Source of the DNA: an uncultured Saprospiraceae bacterium
GTDB taxonomy: Bacteria; Bacteroidota; Bacteroidia; Chitinophagales; Saprospiraceae
DNA length: 64,000 nt
NCBI GenBank assembly: GCA_937961455.1
Contig: CALGNN010000027.1
Span: 17,975 to 81,974 of the forward strand
Reading direction: 5' to 3'
Made by a program: the position numbers and the translations under genes. Numbering within the stretch: the first letter of the stretch is position 1; each line of letters opens with the position of its first letter. This document shows positions 35,268-44,425 of this stretch, in pieces. A model generated the notes under the pieces. That model saw only the letters and a list, made by a program, of their open reading frames with translations, was not told the DNA's origin and ran no database searches.

Positions 35268-36320
35268 ATGAGTGATTCGATAAAGAAATATTTTAAAGTT
35301 TGTATCGCAGTTAATTTGATTCTCGTGTTCATCGTGATCGCAGCTGGATCGATTGTAAGAGCTACAGGATCTGGGATGGGTTGTCCAGATTGGCCAACTT
35401 GTTTTGGAAAATTAATCCCTCCAACAAATATTTCTCAAGTTAGCTGGCATCCTAACAATTCTTTTAAGGAAGGCGAAATGATTATAAGGGATGAGCTTTT
35501 GTTAGTAGCGAATAAAGATTTTACATCTGATGGTGATTTTAAAAAAGCTAATTGGCACAAATATGAAAAACATGATTATGCCATTTTTAATCCGCTTCAT
35601 ACTTGGGTAGAATTTATTAATCGTTTAGCAACGGTCGTTTTGGGCTTTCCTATAGTTCTCATGTTCCTTCTGTCTCTTTATTATATTAAAATAAATCCTT
35701 TGAATACCCTCTTTGCTTTTGGATCACTATTTATGGTAGGTTTTCAAGCTTGGCTTGGTAAAATAGTAGTTGATAGAAATTTACAAGGAACAACGATTAC
35801 TTATCATATGCTAGGTGTTTTTATTTTAATTGGATTTCTATTGATACTGTGGAATAGAAATAAAAAAGAGCTTAAAGAGCAGATAGAATCATTAGTTAAT
35901 CAAAAAAATTTAATGGTATCAATAGCTACTGTTTTATTGAGTTTAATAATGATTATTTTAGGTACCCAAGTAAGAGAAGAGGTTGATGCAATTGCAAAAC
36001 TTACAACAGATAGAACGACCTGGGTTAATCAACTTTCGATCATATTTATATTCCATCGAAGTTTAATTTGGCTCGTTTTAGGATTGAATGCAATTTTGAT
36101 GTACCAACTTAGAAGTATACTTAAGTATCGAATACATTTAGTATCCATTGGAATTTTAATTTTATGTGAAAGTATTATTGGTGTTATTCTTTCCTACTTT
36201 AATATGCCGGCAGCAGCTCAGCCCATACATTTGTTGTTTGCGGCTTTATTGATTAGTATTCAATTTGACTTATTTATTAAACTAAAGCGTTCATCAAAAC
36301 TCACATTGGGTAAAGCTTAG
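35268..36320 (+). CDS. ctaA: Heme A synthase (COX15/CtaA family)
   Basis: 350 residues, eight membrane helices. Oxidises the C8 methyl of heme O to give heme A for cytochrome oxidase. IVRATGSGMGCPDWPTCFG, FNPLHTWVEFINRL, ITYHMLGVFIL, FIFHRSLIWLVL and AQPIHLLFAALL carry the conserved heme-ligand histidines and the first-loop Cys pair. Length is normal for the longer (COX15-like) class. No other cytochrome oxidase gene is in the window. Confidence 0.93.
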   Translation: MSDSIKKYFKVCIAVNLILVFIVIAAGSIVRATGSGMGCPDWPTCFGKLIPPTNISQVSWHPNNSFKEGEMIIRDELLLVANKDFTSDGDFKKANWHKYEKHDYAIFNPLHTWVEFINRLATVVLGFPIVLMFLLSLYYIKINPLNTLFAFGSLFMVGFQAWLGKIVVDRNLQGTTITYHMLGVFILIGFLLILWNRNKKELKEQIESLVNQKNLMVSIATVLLSLIMIILGTQVREEVDAIAKLTTDRTTWVNQLSIIFIFHRSLIWLVLGLNAILMYQLRSILKYRIHLVSIGILILCESIIGVILSYFNMPAAAQPIHLLFAALLISIQFDLFIKLKRSSKLTLGKA

Positions 36321-36336
36321 AATAAAAGTATATTTG
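36306..36336 (+). promoter_or_regulatory. Promoter of the alpha/beta hydrolase gene
   Basis: TTG (36306-36308), 20-base spacer, TATATTTG (36329-36336), then exactly 7 bases to the ATG. The -33 part lies within the end of ctaA. Confidence 0.7.
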
Positions 36337-36343
36337 CTGAATT

Positions 36344-37117
36344 ATGAATGTAGAAATCCAAAAGACAGATCAATTCAATTATATTGAAACAGGAGATTCT
36401 GAAGAAGTATTACTATTGCTGCATGGTCTTTTCGGAGCACTAAGTAATTTTGAGAACATCATAGAACATTTTGCTCCAAAAATGAATGTGGCTGTTCCAA
36501 TACTTCCAATATTTGATATGGATCTCAGGGAATTGTCATTAGAGGCCCTCGTGAAACATGTTGAAGAATTTGTTGCCTTAAAAGGGTATAAAAAAATTCA
36601 TGCTTTAGGAAATTCTCTGGGAGGACATATTGCCTTATTATTTTCATTTAATAATCCAGACTTATTAGCATCACTCACCTTAACAGGAAGCAGTGGATTG
36701 TTTGAAAACTCTTTTGGAAATACTTTTCCACAAAGAGAAAATTATGAGTTTATAAAAACTAAAACGGAATCAACATTTTATGATCCGAAAATAGCCACAA
36801 AGGAGTTGGTGGATGAAGTTTTTGAAATGGTTAATAACAGAAGTAAAGCTATGGCAATTGTAGTAACTGCAAAATCAGCTTTAAAGAATAATGTTGAGGA
36901 TCATTTACATAAAATAAAAGTGCCGACTTTATTAATTTGGGGAAATGATGACACGATTACTCCCCCATTCGTCGCTGAGAAATTCGATGAATTAATAGAC
37001 AATTCTTCAGTGGTTTATTATGAAAAATGTGGACATGCACCTATGATGGAGCATCCAAACAAATTTAATAAGAACTTAGAAGACTTTCTTACTGAGATTA
37101 ATGCAATTAAATCATAA
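36344..37117 (+). CDS. Alpha/beta-fold hydrolase
   Basis: 257 residues. The catalytic triad is visible: nucleophile Ser in ALGNSLGGHIALL (~residue 89), Asp in LIWGNDDTITPP and His in CGHAPMMEHP; LLHGLFGALSNF forms the oxyanion hole. Closest by eye to the MhpC/BioH-like esterases; substrate unknown. It has its own promoter box 7 bases upstream, so it need not be co-transcribed with ctaA. Confidence 0.9.
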   Translation: MNVEIQKTDQFNYIETGDSEEVLLLLHGLFGALSNFENIIEHFAPKMNVAVPILPIFDMDLRELSLEALVKHVEEFVALKGYKKIHALGNSLGGHIALLFSFNNPDLLASLTLTGSSGLFENSFGNTFPQRENYEFIKTKTESTFYDPKIATKELVDEVFEMVNNRSKAMAIVVTAKSALKNNVEDHLHKIKVPTLLIWGNDDTITPPFVAEKFDELIDNSSVVYYEKCGHAPMMEHPNKFNKNLEDFLTEINAIKS

Positions 37118-37140
37118 ATAATTGAAAATCAATTATTTAT
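37114..37140. terminator. Perfect AT-rich hairpin between convergent genes
   Basis: ATAAATAATTGA, AAA loop, TCAATTATTTAT: a 12-bp perfect inverted repeat that includes the hydrolase stop codon and ends at the M1 peptidase 3' end. Its low G+C makes it a weak terminator on its own. Confidence 0.55.
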
Positions 37141-37141
37141 A

Positions 37142-39466
37142 CTAAGTTCCTTTTAACTTTTTAGCTCGCTCTGCTCTTTGCATAGGATTCTCACCACCAG
37201 AGCCACCTCTTCTACCTTGTGATGATTTATATAATTCAAATTTACTTACTTCTTCTTCCGGAGGATAGTTATTATTTGAAGTATCAACATCTGCAGTTTC
37301 TAAGAAAGGATCCAACACTATTTTTTTAATTTCTTTATCAGTTTTAAAAACTTTAGTAACAGTTGATTCATCCATTTTCCAAATTTCAGCTGGAATTCTA
37401 ATTACTTCTGCTGTACCATCTACATATTGAAATTCGAAAATAACGGGCATGATTAAACCTCCTTTATTTTCTACCGTAATTTCGTAAAAATTAGCACCAG
37501 ATTTTAATAGTTCTTTATCAGCTGGAGATAAATTATCGAGATATTGTTTGTACTCTTTTTGATCAATTGCGTCAACATTTAATTCATCATATGTAGAATA
37601 AAAATCTTTCAATGTTGGATCCTGTTCATCATAGGTTTGTTTAATTTCTTTATTACGCATATGAGATATTCCTTTGTTTCTATCTCTCTTTTCTTTTAGT
37701 GCGCTTTTTTCAACTGATGGATCTTTAGAATCTAAAGCAAATCTTTTTACTTCTTTTATTGCCATGTCGGTATGATCAGTCGAATAAAACCATCCTCTCC
37801 AAAACCAATCAAGATCTACGCCTGATGCATCCTCCATCGTTCTAAAGAAATCGGCAGGATAAGGGCTTTTAAATTTCCATCGATTAGAATACTCCTTAAA
37901 AGCATAATCAAACAACTCTCTTCCCATGATGGTTTCTCTAAGAATATTTAAACCAGTTGCAGGTTTTCCATAGGCATTAGATCCAAACTGATAAATGGAT
38001 TCTGAGTTTGACATAATCGGAGATATTCTTGATTTGTCTCCTCCCATATATCCTGTAATTTTATGCGCAGGTCCTCTTCTTGAAGGATAGTCTCTTTCCC
38101 ATTGTTGTTCAGTTAAATATTGGACAAATGTAGTAAGTCCTTCATCCATCCAAGTCCACTGTCTTTCATCTGTATTCACTATCATTGGAAACCAATTATG
38201 TCCAACTTCATGAATGATTACTCCGATGTGCCCATATTTCATTCGTTCTGAATAGGTCCCATCATCTTCGCATCTTCCATAATTAAAACATATCATTGGA
38301 TACTCCATTCCCATGCTTCCATCAATGGACCAAGCAACAGGGTAAGGATAGTCAAATGTGTAATGGGAAAACCATTTTATCGTATGCGCTACTGCTTTTG
38401 TTGAAAATTTATTCCATAGACAATCACCTTCTTTGACATACATGGACTGCGCCATTACGGTCCTTCCGTCATCCATTTTAACACCAAGTGCGTCCCAGAT
38501 AAATCTTCTAGAAGAGGCAAAAGCGAAGTCTCTTACATTATTTGCTTTAAAATGCCATGTTTGAGTACTTCTAGCTTTGTCCTTCATATTTTTGTCAGCC
38601 TCTTCTTTCGTTACAATCATTACTGGCTGAACGGTTTCGTTTTTAGCACTTTCCCATCTACGTATTTGTTCAGGTGTAAGTACTTCGTTTGCATTTTGCA
38701 ATTCTCCAGAGGCGGCAACAAGGTGATCTTTAGGCACTGTTATTTCAACATCATAGTCCCCGAAGACTAAAGCGAACTCTCCCCTACCTAAAAATTGTTT
38801 GTTTTGCCAGCCTTCTATATCGTTATAGGCACACATCCTAGGAAAGAACTGCGCAATGCAATAGACATTGTTTCCTTCATCAAATGGCTCATAGCCAGAT
38901 CTACCTCTATTAACTCTAGTGTTGTTGATATTGTACCACCATTTAATAGAAAAGGTAAATGTTTCCCCTGTACCAATAGCTTTAGGGAGATCAACTCTCA
39001 TCATCGTTTTATTGATCATGTAGTTTAAGGCTGCTCCATTAGCATCTCTTACATAAGCAATTTTGAATCCTCCATCAAAACTAGGTTCCATACTAGAAAT
39101 TTGATTAGAAGAAGCTCTATCTCCAAGTGTACTTTCTCTGATTTTATATGAGTCTGAGTCTTTTGCTCTTACATTTTGATCTAATTGTAGCCACAAGTAG
39201 CTCAGCTGGTCTGGTGAATTATTGTAATACGTTATTTCTTCTTCACCGTGTAAGGTGGTTTTATCATCATCCAATCTCATTTTCATCACATAATCTGCTT
39301 GCTGCTGCCAGTATTCGTGTCCTGGAGCCCCAGAGGCAGTTCTGTAACTATTGGGAGAAGGAAGTTCAGTTCCTAATTGATTAAAACGGTTTTTAGTCGG
39401 GTCATCCTGGGCAAAAGATAAGCTAACGACAAAACAAAGGACTAAAGAGAGTTTAATAGATTTCAT
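37142..39466 (-). CDS. M1-family zinc metallopeptidase
   Basis: 774 residues with signal peptide (LSLVLCFVVSLSFA). The gluzincin site is HEVGHNWF at about residue 417, with the third zinc ligand in WMDEGLTTF. The N-terminal part is the beta-rich saddle domain of M1 enzymes; the region before the site (SIDGSMGMEYPMICF) replaces the GAMEN exopeptidase loop with GMEYP, as in many Bacteroidota members of this group. Periplasmic or surface-located. The C-terminal tail is Gly/Arg-rich (RRGGSGGEN). Single gene upstream of a parS-containing intergenic region. Confidence 0.9.
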   Translation of the reverse strand: MKSIKLSLVLCFVVSLSFAQDDPTKNRFNQLGTELPSPNSYRTASGAPGHEYWQQQADYVMKMRLDDDKTTLHGEEEITYYNNSPDQLSYLWLQLDQNVRAKDSDSYKIRESTLGDRASSNQISSMEPSFDGGFKIAYVRDANGAALNYMINKTMMRVDLPKAIGTGETFTFSIKWWYNINNTRVNRGRSGYEPFDEGNNVYCIAQFFPRMCAYNDIEGWQNKQFLGRGEFALVFGDYDVEITVPKDHLVAASGELQNANEVLTPEQIRRWESAKNETVQPVMIVTKEEADKNMKDKARSTQTWHFKANNVRDFAFASSRRFIWDALGVKMDDGRTVMAQSMYVKEGDCLWNKFSTKAVAHTIKWFSHYTFDYPYPVAWSIDGSMGMEYPMICFNYGRCEDDGTYSERMKYGHIGVIIHEVGHNWFPMIVNTDERQWTWMDEGLTTFVQYLTEQQWERDYPSRRGPAHKITGYMGGDKSRISPIMSNSESIYQFGSNAYGKPATGLNILRETIMGRELFDYAFKEYSNRWKFKSPYPADFFRTMEDASGVDLDWFWRGWFYSTDHTDMAIKEVKRFALDSKDPSVEKSALKEKRDRNKGISHMRNKEIKQTYDEQDPTLKDFYSTYDELNVDAIDQKEYKQYLDNLSPADKELLKSGANFYEITVENKGGLIMPVIFEFQYVDGTAEVIRIPAEIWKMDESTVTKVFKTDKEIKKIVLDPFLETADVDTSNNNYPPEEEVSKFELYKSSQGRRGGSGGENPMQRAERAKKLKGT

Positions 39467-39595
39467 TGATTAAATTTTGACAATTTGTAAATATAAAAAC
39501 TAGCCAATAAGTTCTTCCAAATAGTCAAGCTATTTAATGGATAAATAAGATTTTTAACAAGAAAATGGTGTTAGATTGCCAAAATAGAAGTCTTT

Positions 39596-39611
39596 GGTTC
39601 CACGTGGAACA
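39596..39611. other. parS centromere site (intergenic)
   Basis: GGTTCCACGTGGAACA matches the ParB-binding consensus TGTTNCACGTGNAACA at all but the first base; the inner 14 bases are a perfect palindrome. It abuts the thrC stop codon. Confidence 0.85.
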
Positions 39612-40904
39612 TTAGAGGTCCATCAAAAGGGACTTAAAAGACACATAGTCCTTATTTGAGCTATAAGCTGATTTAGTCTGATCTAGAAAGTCAGCAAGCC
39701 TTGTTGGAAGCGTTATAGGCTCATTAATAGCCTCTTCTACTACATCTTGAAACTTTCCAGGATGTGCGGTTTCTAAAAAAACATAATGTCGCTTTTCTTT
39801 CTGGAAAGCCTCCTTGCAAGCTAAATAGCCAATTGCACCATGTGGGTCAGCGATATAAGCATATTTTTCCTTGATTTCAGCTATTGCAGCAAGGGTTTCT
39901 TGGTCTGTACTGTGAAATCCTCTCACATCTTGTTTTACATCGTTCCACGTGGAACCATATAAAGACATGATTCGTGTAAAGTTTGAAGGATTTCCAACAT
40001 CCATAGCATTGGATATGGTTTGCATTGAGTCTTTTGGAACAAATTCTCCTGTCTTTAAGTAGTCAGGAACAATCTTATTCTTATTTGTTGCTGCAATAAA
40101 TGAATGAATGGGCAAACCCATTTTTTTAGCGATAAGACCAGCACATAAATTACCAAAATTGCCTGAAGGAACCGCAAAACAAAGATCTCCTTGATCTTGT
40201 AACTGTTTATAAGCATCATGATAATAAAAGCTTTGAGGTATTAATCGTGCAATGTTTATAGAGTTTGCAGAGCTGAATTGGTATTTGTTATGCAAATCTT
40301 TGTCTAGAAAAGCTGTTTTAACCAAATTTTGACAATCATCGAATACACCATCTATCTCTACAGCTCTTATATTTTTCCCCCATGTAGTTAATTGTTTTTC
40401 CTGGAGATCACTGACTTTACCCTTTGGATAAAGAATAATGACTTCGATTCCTTCTGTTTCATAAAAGCCAGCTGCAACCGCTCCTCCAGTATCTCCGCTA
40501 GTAGCGACGAGTATCGTGGTTTTTTGATCTTCATTCCTAAGAAAATAAGCCATTAGTGCTGCCATAAACCGTGCACCGAAGTCTTTAAAGGCCATACTAG
40601 GGCCATGAAAAAGCTCAAGACAGGACAGATGGTCATCTAATTGAACAATAGGGGAGGGAAAATCAAAAGCTTTTAATAAAATCGATTCTAGCTCTGGCAT
40701 GGGAATATAATCTCCCATTAAAGCTTGACAAACGATAAAGGCATTTTCATTAAAACTTCTTTCTTGTATGCTTTCATAAAATGATTTAGGAAGCCTTGGT
40801 ATCTTCACGGGCATGTATAAGCCTTTGTCTACCGGGAAAGCGTTAAGCACAGCCTCCTTTAAATCTACAATGTTGTTAGGGTTGTTGGTGCTGAATAATT
40901 TCAT
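39612..40904 (-). CDS. thrC: Threonine synthase
   Basis: About 430 residues, PLP-dependent; converts O-phosphohomoserine to threonine. HGPSMAFKDFGARFM holds the PLP lysine, ILVATSGDTGGAVAAGF the phosphate cup, and FAVPSGNFGNLCAG the late Gly loop. Last gene of thrABC; its ATG overlaps the thrB stop by one base (TGATG). The codons for GSTWN (~residue 320) contain a second parS palindrome. Confidence 0.95.
   Translation of the reverse strand: MKLFSTNNPNNIVDLKEAVLNAFPVDKGLYMPVKIPRLPKSFYESIQERSFNENAFIVCQALMGDYIPMPELESILLKAFDFPSPIVQLDDHLSCLELFHGPSMAFKDFGARFMAALMAYFLRNEDQKTTILVATSGDTGGAVAAGFYETEGIEVIILYPKGKVSDLQEKQLTTWGKNIRAVEIDGVFDDCQNLVKTAFLDKDLHNKYQFSSANSINIARLIPQSFYYHDAYKQLQDQGDLCFAVPSGNFGNLCAGLIAKKMGLPIHSFIAATNKNKIVPDYLKTGEFVPKDSMQTISNAMDVGNPSNFTRIMSLYGSTWNDVKQDVRGFHSTDQETLAAIAEIKEKYAYIADPHGAIGYLACKEAFQKEKRHYVFLETAHPGKFQDVVEEAINEPITLPTRLADFLDQTKSAYSSNKDYVSFKSLLMDL
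39941..39956. other. parS centromere site inside thrC
   Basis: The 14-base perfect palindrome GTTCCACGTGGAAC at 39942-39955 is identical in its core to the intergenic site 331 bases away; outer bases are C/C rather than T/A. Confidence 0.8.
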
Positions 40905-41833
40905 CAATAGATTTTTACGCCTTGTGTATTAATAGAAGAGACAAAACTTTCAGAATTTATATGATTTTTTCTAAATACTTCTTGCATCTCTTTTGCAATG
41001 TTTTCGGCAAAAAATGAATTTTGAGCAAAGGCAAAAATGGATGGACCAGCACCAGAAATGCTGCAAGCCAAAGCACCTTGGTCTAAAGCTGCTTGTTTAA
41101 CATCATAAAAACCAGGAATCATAGAGGCCCTTTGAGGTTCAATAATAACGTCCTTTAATGATCTCTTAATTAAATTAAAATCTGAGGTATATAGTGCAGA
41201 AATGAAAGCAGCTAGATTACCACTTTGTTTTATATGGGATTTCAAACTTAGTTGTTCTGATAAAATGGATCTTGCTTCCGAAGTAAGAATTTCTAATTTC
41301 GGATGAACGACACTAATATATAAGCCTTTAGGGCAGGGTAATTTAACAATGTCTAAACTTTCATTATCTCTTATTAAAACAATACCACCAAATAGGGCAG
41401 GGGCAACATTATCTGCATGATAGGCACCATCAGCAATTTGTTCGCCTAATACAGCAAAAGGCAATAATTCTTCTCTTGTTAATGGCTTTCCTAACATTGC
41501 ATTAGTGGCAACGACTGCGCCAGCTGCACTAGCAGCGCTGGATCCCAAGCCACTACCAAAAGGCATTTTTTTGTTAATTTCTAAATCAACGCCTTTATTA
41601 GTTCCTAAATGCTCCAACAATTTTAAGGCAGCAAAGCCTGCCGTATTTTTTAGCGGGTCTCTAGGCAATTTCTTTTGATCACCTCTGATAATTGAAATAT
41701 GTACCCCTGGCTTGTCAGAAGGTCTCGCAATGATTTCATCTCCTGGTCCATTAAAAGCTAAGCCTAAAATATCATAGCCACAAGCAAGATTGGCAACAGA
41801 GGCTGGGGCAAAGACTTTGATTCCTACTGACAT
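40904..41833 (-). CDS. thrB: Homoserine kinase
   Basis: 309 residues of the GHMP kinase family. Phosphorylates homoserine. N-terminal VFAPASVANLACGYDILGLA, ATP loop PFGSGLGSSAASAAGAVVA and C-terminal ACSISGAGPSIFAF are the three GHMP motifs. Middle gene of thrABC, 21 bases after thrA. Confidence 0.96.
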   Translation of the reverse strand: MSVGIKVFAPASVANLACGYDILGLAFNGPGDEIIARPSDKPGVHISIIRGDQKKLPRDPLKNTAGFAALKLLEHLGTNKGVDLEINKKMPFGSGLGSSAASAAGAVVATNAMLGKPLTREELLPFAVLGEQIADGAYHADNVAPALFGGIVLIRDNESLDIVKLPCPKGLYISVVHPKLEILTSEARSILSEQLSLKSHIKQSGNLAAFISALYTSDFNLIKRSLKDVIIEPQRASMIPGFYDVKQAALDQGALACSISGAGPSIFAFAQNSFFAENIAKEMQEVFRKNHINSESFVSSINTQGVKIY

Positions 41834-41854
41834 AATATACTGATAATCAACGAA

Positions 41855-44311
41855 TTAAGTTATTTTATTAGCTATTTTTATTATTTCAGAGAAAATACCA
41901 GCTGCGGTAACTGTTGCGCCAGCACCAGGTCCTCGAATCACTAAGTGACGCTCATGGTATCTTTCTGTTGTAAAGACAATCATATTATCTGTTCCTTCTA
42001 AACCGAAAAATGGATTATTATGACCTACTTCTTTTAATTCAATATTCCCTTTATTCTTTTCTATCGTCGCAATGACTCTTAATGCGGAAGACTTTTTATT
42101 AGCCTCTATTAATTTTTTATTAAATAATTTATCTATATTTTTTAATGAGGATAAAAATTCAGCAATTGAACCACCATTAAAATATTTCTTTGGAAGTATC
42201 GATTGAATTTTAATATCTTTTTCTTCTAACATTAATCCTATTTCTCTAGCAAGAATTAGTGTTTTTCTTTTAATATCTCCACAAGCTAAATCTTCTCGAG
42301 GGTCAGGCTCTGTATAGCCCAAAGCTTTTGCTTTTTTAACTACTTCACTAAAGCTATTATTTTCATCAAGTGTATTAAATATATAGGATAAAGTACCAGA
42401 TAAAACGGCTTCAATTTTTATTATTTTATCACCACTTAGTAATAAATCATTTATAGTAGAAATAATTGGCAAACCTGCACCAACATTGGTTTCGTAAGCC
42501 CAAAAAACATTTCTTTTATTAGCTGTTTCTTTTAAAGCTTTATAAGTTTTTATTCCTGATGCAGCAGCAATTTTATTAGGTGTAGAAATAGAAATACAAG
42601 AATTTAATATGCTTTTATAAAATGCTGTAATTTCTGCACTAGCCGTATTATCAACAAAAATGGAATTGGGTAAATTTAATTGAATCATTTTATTAACAAA
42701 TGCCTGAGCATCCATTTTCATCTTAGATTTTTTTAATTTATTTTCCCAGTTTTTAGTTCCAAGGCCATTTGCATTAAACTGCATTTTTTTGGAATTAGCC
42801 ATTCCAACTATTCTAATATCTAATGCCTCTTCTTTAATTAAATTTTCTTTTTGTTTATTTATTTGACTAATCAATTCTGTTCCAATAAGACCCACGCCAA
42901 CGATAAATAAATTAATGATTTTATTGGCTGATAAAAAGAAGGATTCATGCAAAGCATTTAATGCCTTAGATTCATTTTCTTTATTAATTACTACGGAAAT
43001 ATTTAATTCTGAAGATCCTTGGGCTATCGCTACGACGTTTATACCATTTTTCCCAAGAGAATTAAATAATCTTCCAGAAATTCCTGGGTGAAAACGCATT
43101 TTTTCACCAATTATAGCAATTACCGAAAGATGGCTTTCTATCTGAATGGGATTTACGGTTTTTCTTGATATTTCGTATTCAAAGGCTTCATCAAGAAGTT
43201 TTTTCGCTGTCTTAGCCTTTGAAGGGATTACAGCAAAGGAGATTGAAGCCTCTGAGGAGCCTTGAGTAATAAGAATTACATTAATTTTAGCTGTTGCCAA
43301 TACGGAGAACACCTTTGCTGCAATTCCTGGTTGTCCAAATAGACCTGAACCAGATATGCTTAAAAGCGCTATATCACCAATTGATGATATACCCCTAACC
43401 GGATTTTCCTTAGATTTTGATTTATGATGAATTAATGTTCCTGGGTTGCTTGGATTAAAAGTGTTTTTTATCCTCAAAGGAATCGATTCCTGCAAGGCAG
43501 GTTGTATCGTAGGAGGGTAAATTACTTTTGCGCCAAAATGTGCCATTTCCATTGCCTCTGAATAACTGAGTTCGTCTATTGAAATAGCATCTTTTACAAT
43601 ATTTGGATTAGCTGTTAATACTCCATCAACGTCCGTCCATATTTCAATTATTGAAGCCTTTAAGGCGTTACCTAATATAGAAGCAGTATAGTCAGAACCA
43701 CCTCTGCCAAGAGTAGTAGTTAAGCCACCCTTGTCTTTAGATATAAAACCAGTTATAACCTGATGCTTCTTAGTATTCTTAAAGTGGCTTCTTATTTTCT
43801 TTTTAGTTACTTTAAAATCTACTCTAGCAGCTCCAAAGTTATTATCTGTAATTATTATTTTTCTAGCGTCTAAAAATTCACACGGGACCTTCCTTTCTTC
43901 TAAATATTTAGCAATAATAAAAGCACTACTTCTTTCACCAAAACTGAAAACATAGTCCAATGTTCTAGGAGTTGCCTCTCTTACTAAGCGAATACCAGAA
44001 AGAAGCTCCTTTAGCACTTTATGTTGCTCCGTCATTTCTATACTAATGATCAAAGCTTTAGTCTTGGGAAAAAGCTCATTAATGGTCATTTGATGTCTCT
44101 CACAAAACTTTTTGTATTCTGACATGAAAGCATCATCTCCTTTGGCAGCAAGAGCAGCCATATTTTTAAGAGAATCTGTAACGCCTCCAAAGGCTGAAAA
44201 GACCACAGCAAATTTGATTTTTTTCTTGTGATATCCTTCAAGAATATCAGCTACCTTATTAATGTTAACACTATTGGCAACAGAACTGCCACCAAATTTT
44301 AATATTCTCAT
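41855..44311 (-). CDS. thrA: Bifunctional aspartate kinase / homoserine dehydrogenase I
   Basis: 818 residues. Residues 1-~290 are the aspartate kinase (MRILKFGGSSVAN, GFISKDKGGLTTTLGRGGSDY). Two ACT domains (~310-460) provide amino-acid feedback. From ~465 the homoserine dehydrogenase begins with the NAD(P) loop LFIVGVGLIGTELI, and KALGYTEPDPREDLACGDIKRK is its catalytic signature. First gene of thrABC. Only ~115 bases separate it from the divergent lipoprotein, with no obvious leader-peptide attenuator. Its coding sequence is unusually A+T rich (many AAA and ATT codons). Confidence 0.97.
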   Translation of the reverse strand: MRILKFGGSSVANSVNINKVADILEGYHKKKIKFAVVFSAFGGVTDSLKNMAALAAKGDDAFMSEYKKFCERHQMTINELFPKTKALIISIEMTEQHKVLKELLSGIRLVREATPRTLDYVFSFGERSSAFIIAKYLEERKVPCEFLDARKIIITDNNFGAARVDFKVTKKKIRSHFKNTKKHQVITGFISKDKGGLTTTLGRGGSDYTASILGNALKASIIEIWTDVDGVLTANPNIVKDAISIDELSYSEAMEMAHFGAKVIYPPTIQPALQESIPLRIKNTFNPSNPGTLIHHKSKSKENPVRGISSIGDIALLSISGSGLFGQPGIAAKVFSVLATAKINVILITQGSSEASISFAVIPSKAKTAKKLLDEAFEYEISRKTVNPIQIESHLSVIAIIGEKMRFHPGISGRLFNSLGKNGINVVAIAQGSSELNISVVINKENESKALNALHESFFLSANKIINLFIVGVGLIGTELISQINKQKENLIKEEALDIRIVGMANSKKMQFNANGLGTKNWENKLKKSKMKMDAQAFVNKMIQLNLPNSIFVDNTASAEITAFYKSILNSCISISTPNKIAAASGIKTYKALKETANKRNVFWAYETNVGAGLPIISTINDLLLSGDKIIKIEAVLSGTLSYIFNTLDENNSFSEVVKKAKALGYTEPDPREDLACGDIKRKTLILAREIGLMLEEKDIKIQSILPKKYFNGGSIAEFLSSLKNIDKLFNKKLIEANKKSSALRVIATIEKNKGNIELKEVGHNNPFFGLEGTDNMIVFTTERYHERHLVIRGPGAGATVTAAGIFSEIIKIANKIT

Positions 44312-44425
44312 TGGTAATGAATTAAAAAGTATTGTTTAGCAAAGATTATACCCCAGTCGAAAGGAATGCAAATTTATCACCCTCTTATATTTTTTTTTAG
44401 CTTATTTGGAATTAATATTGCACTT

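Noticed and set aside
44312..44425. Threonine attenuator leader upstream of thrA
   Set aside because: No short Thr/Ile-rich peptide followed by alternative hairpins is visible in the ~115 bases shared with the divergent gene.
44366..44425. Upstream ATG of the VCBS/UnbV lipoprotein
   Set aside because: It would place 20 extra hydrophobic residues before a complete lipoprotein signal; the ATG at 44426 gives a normal signal peptide.
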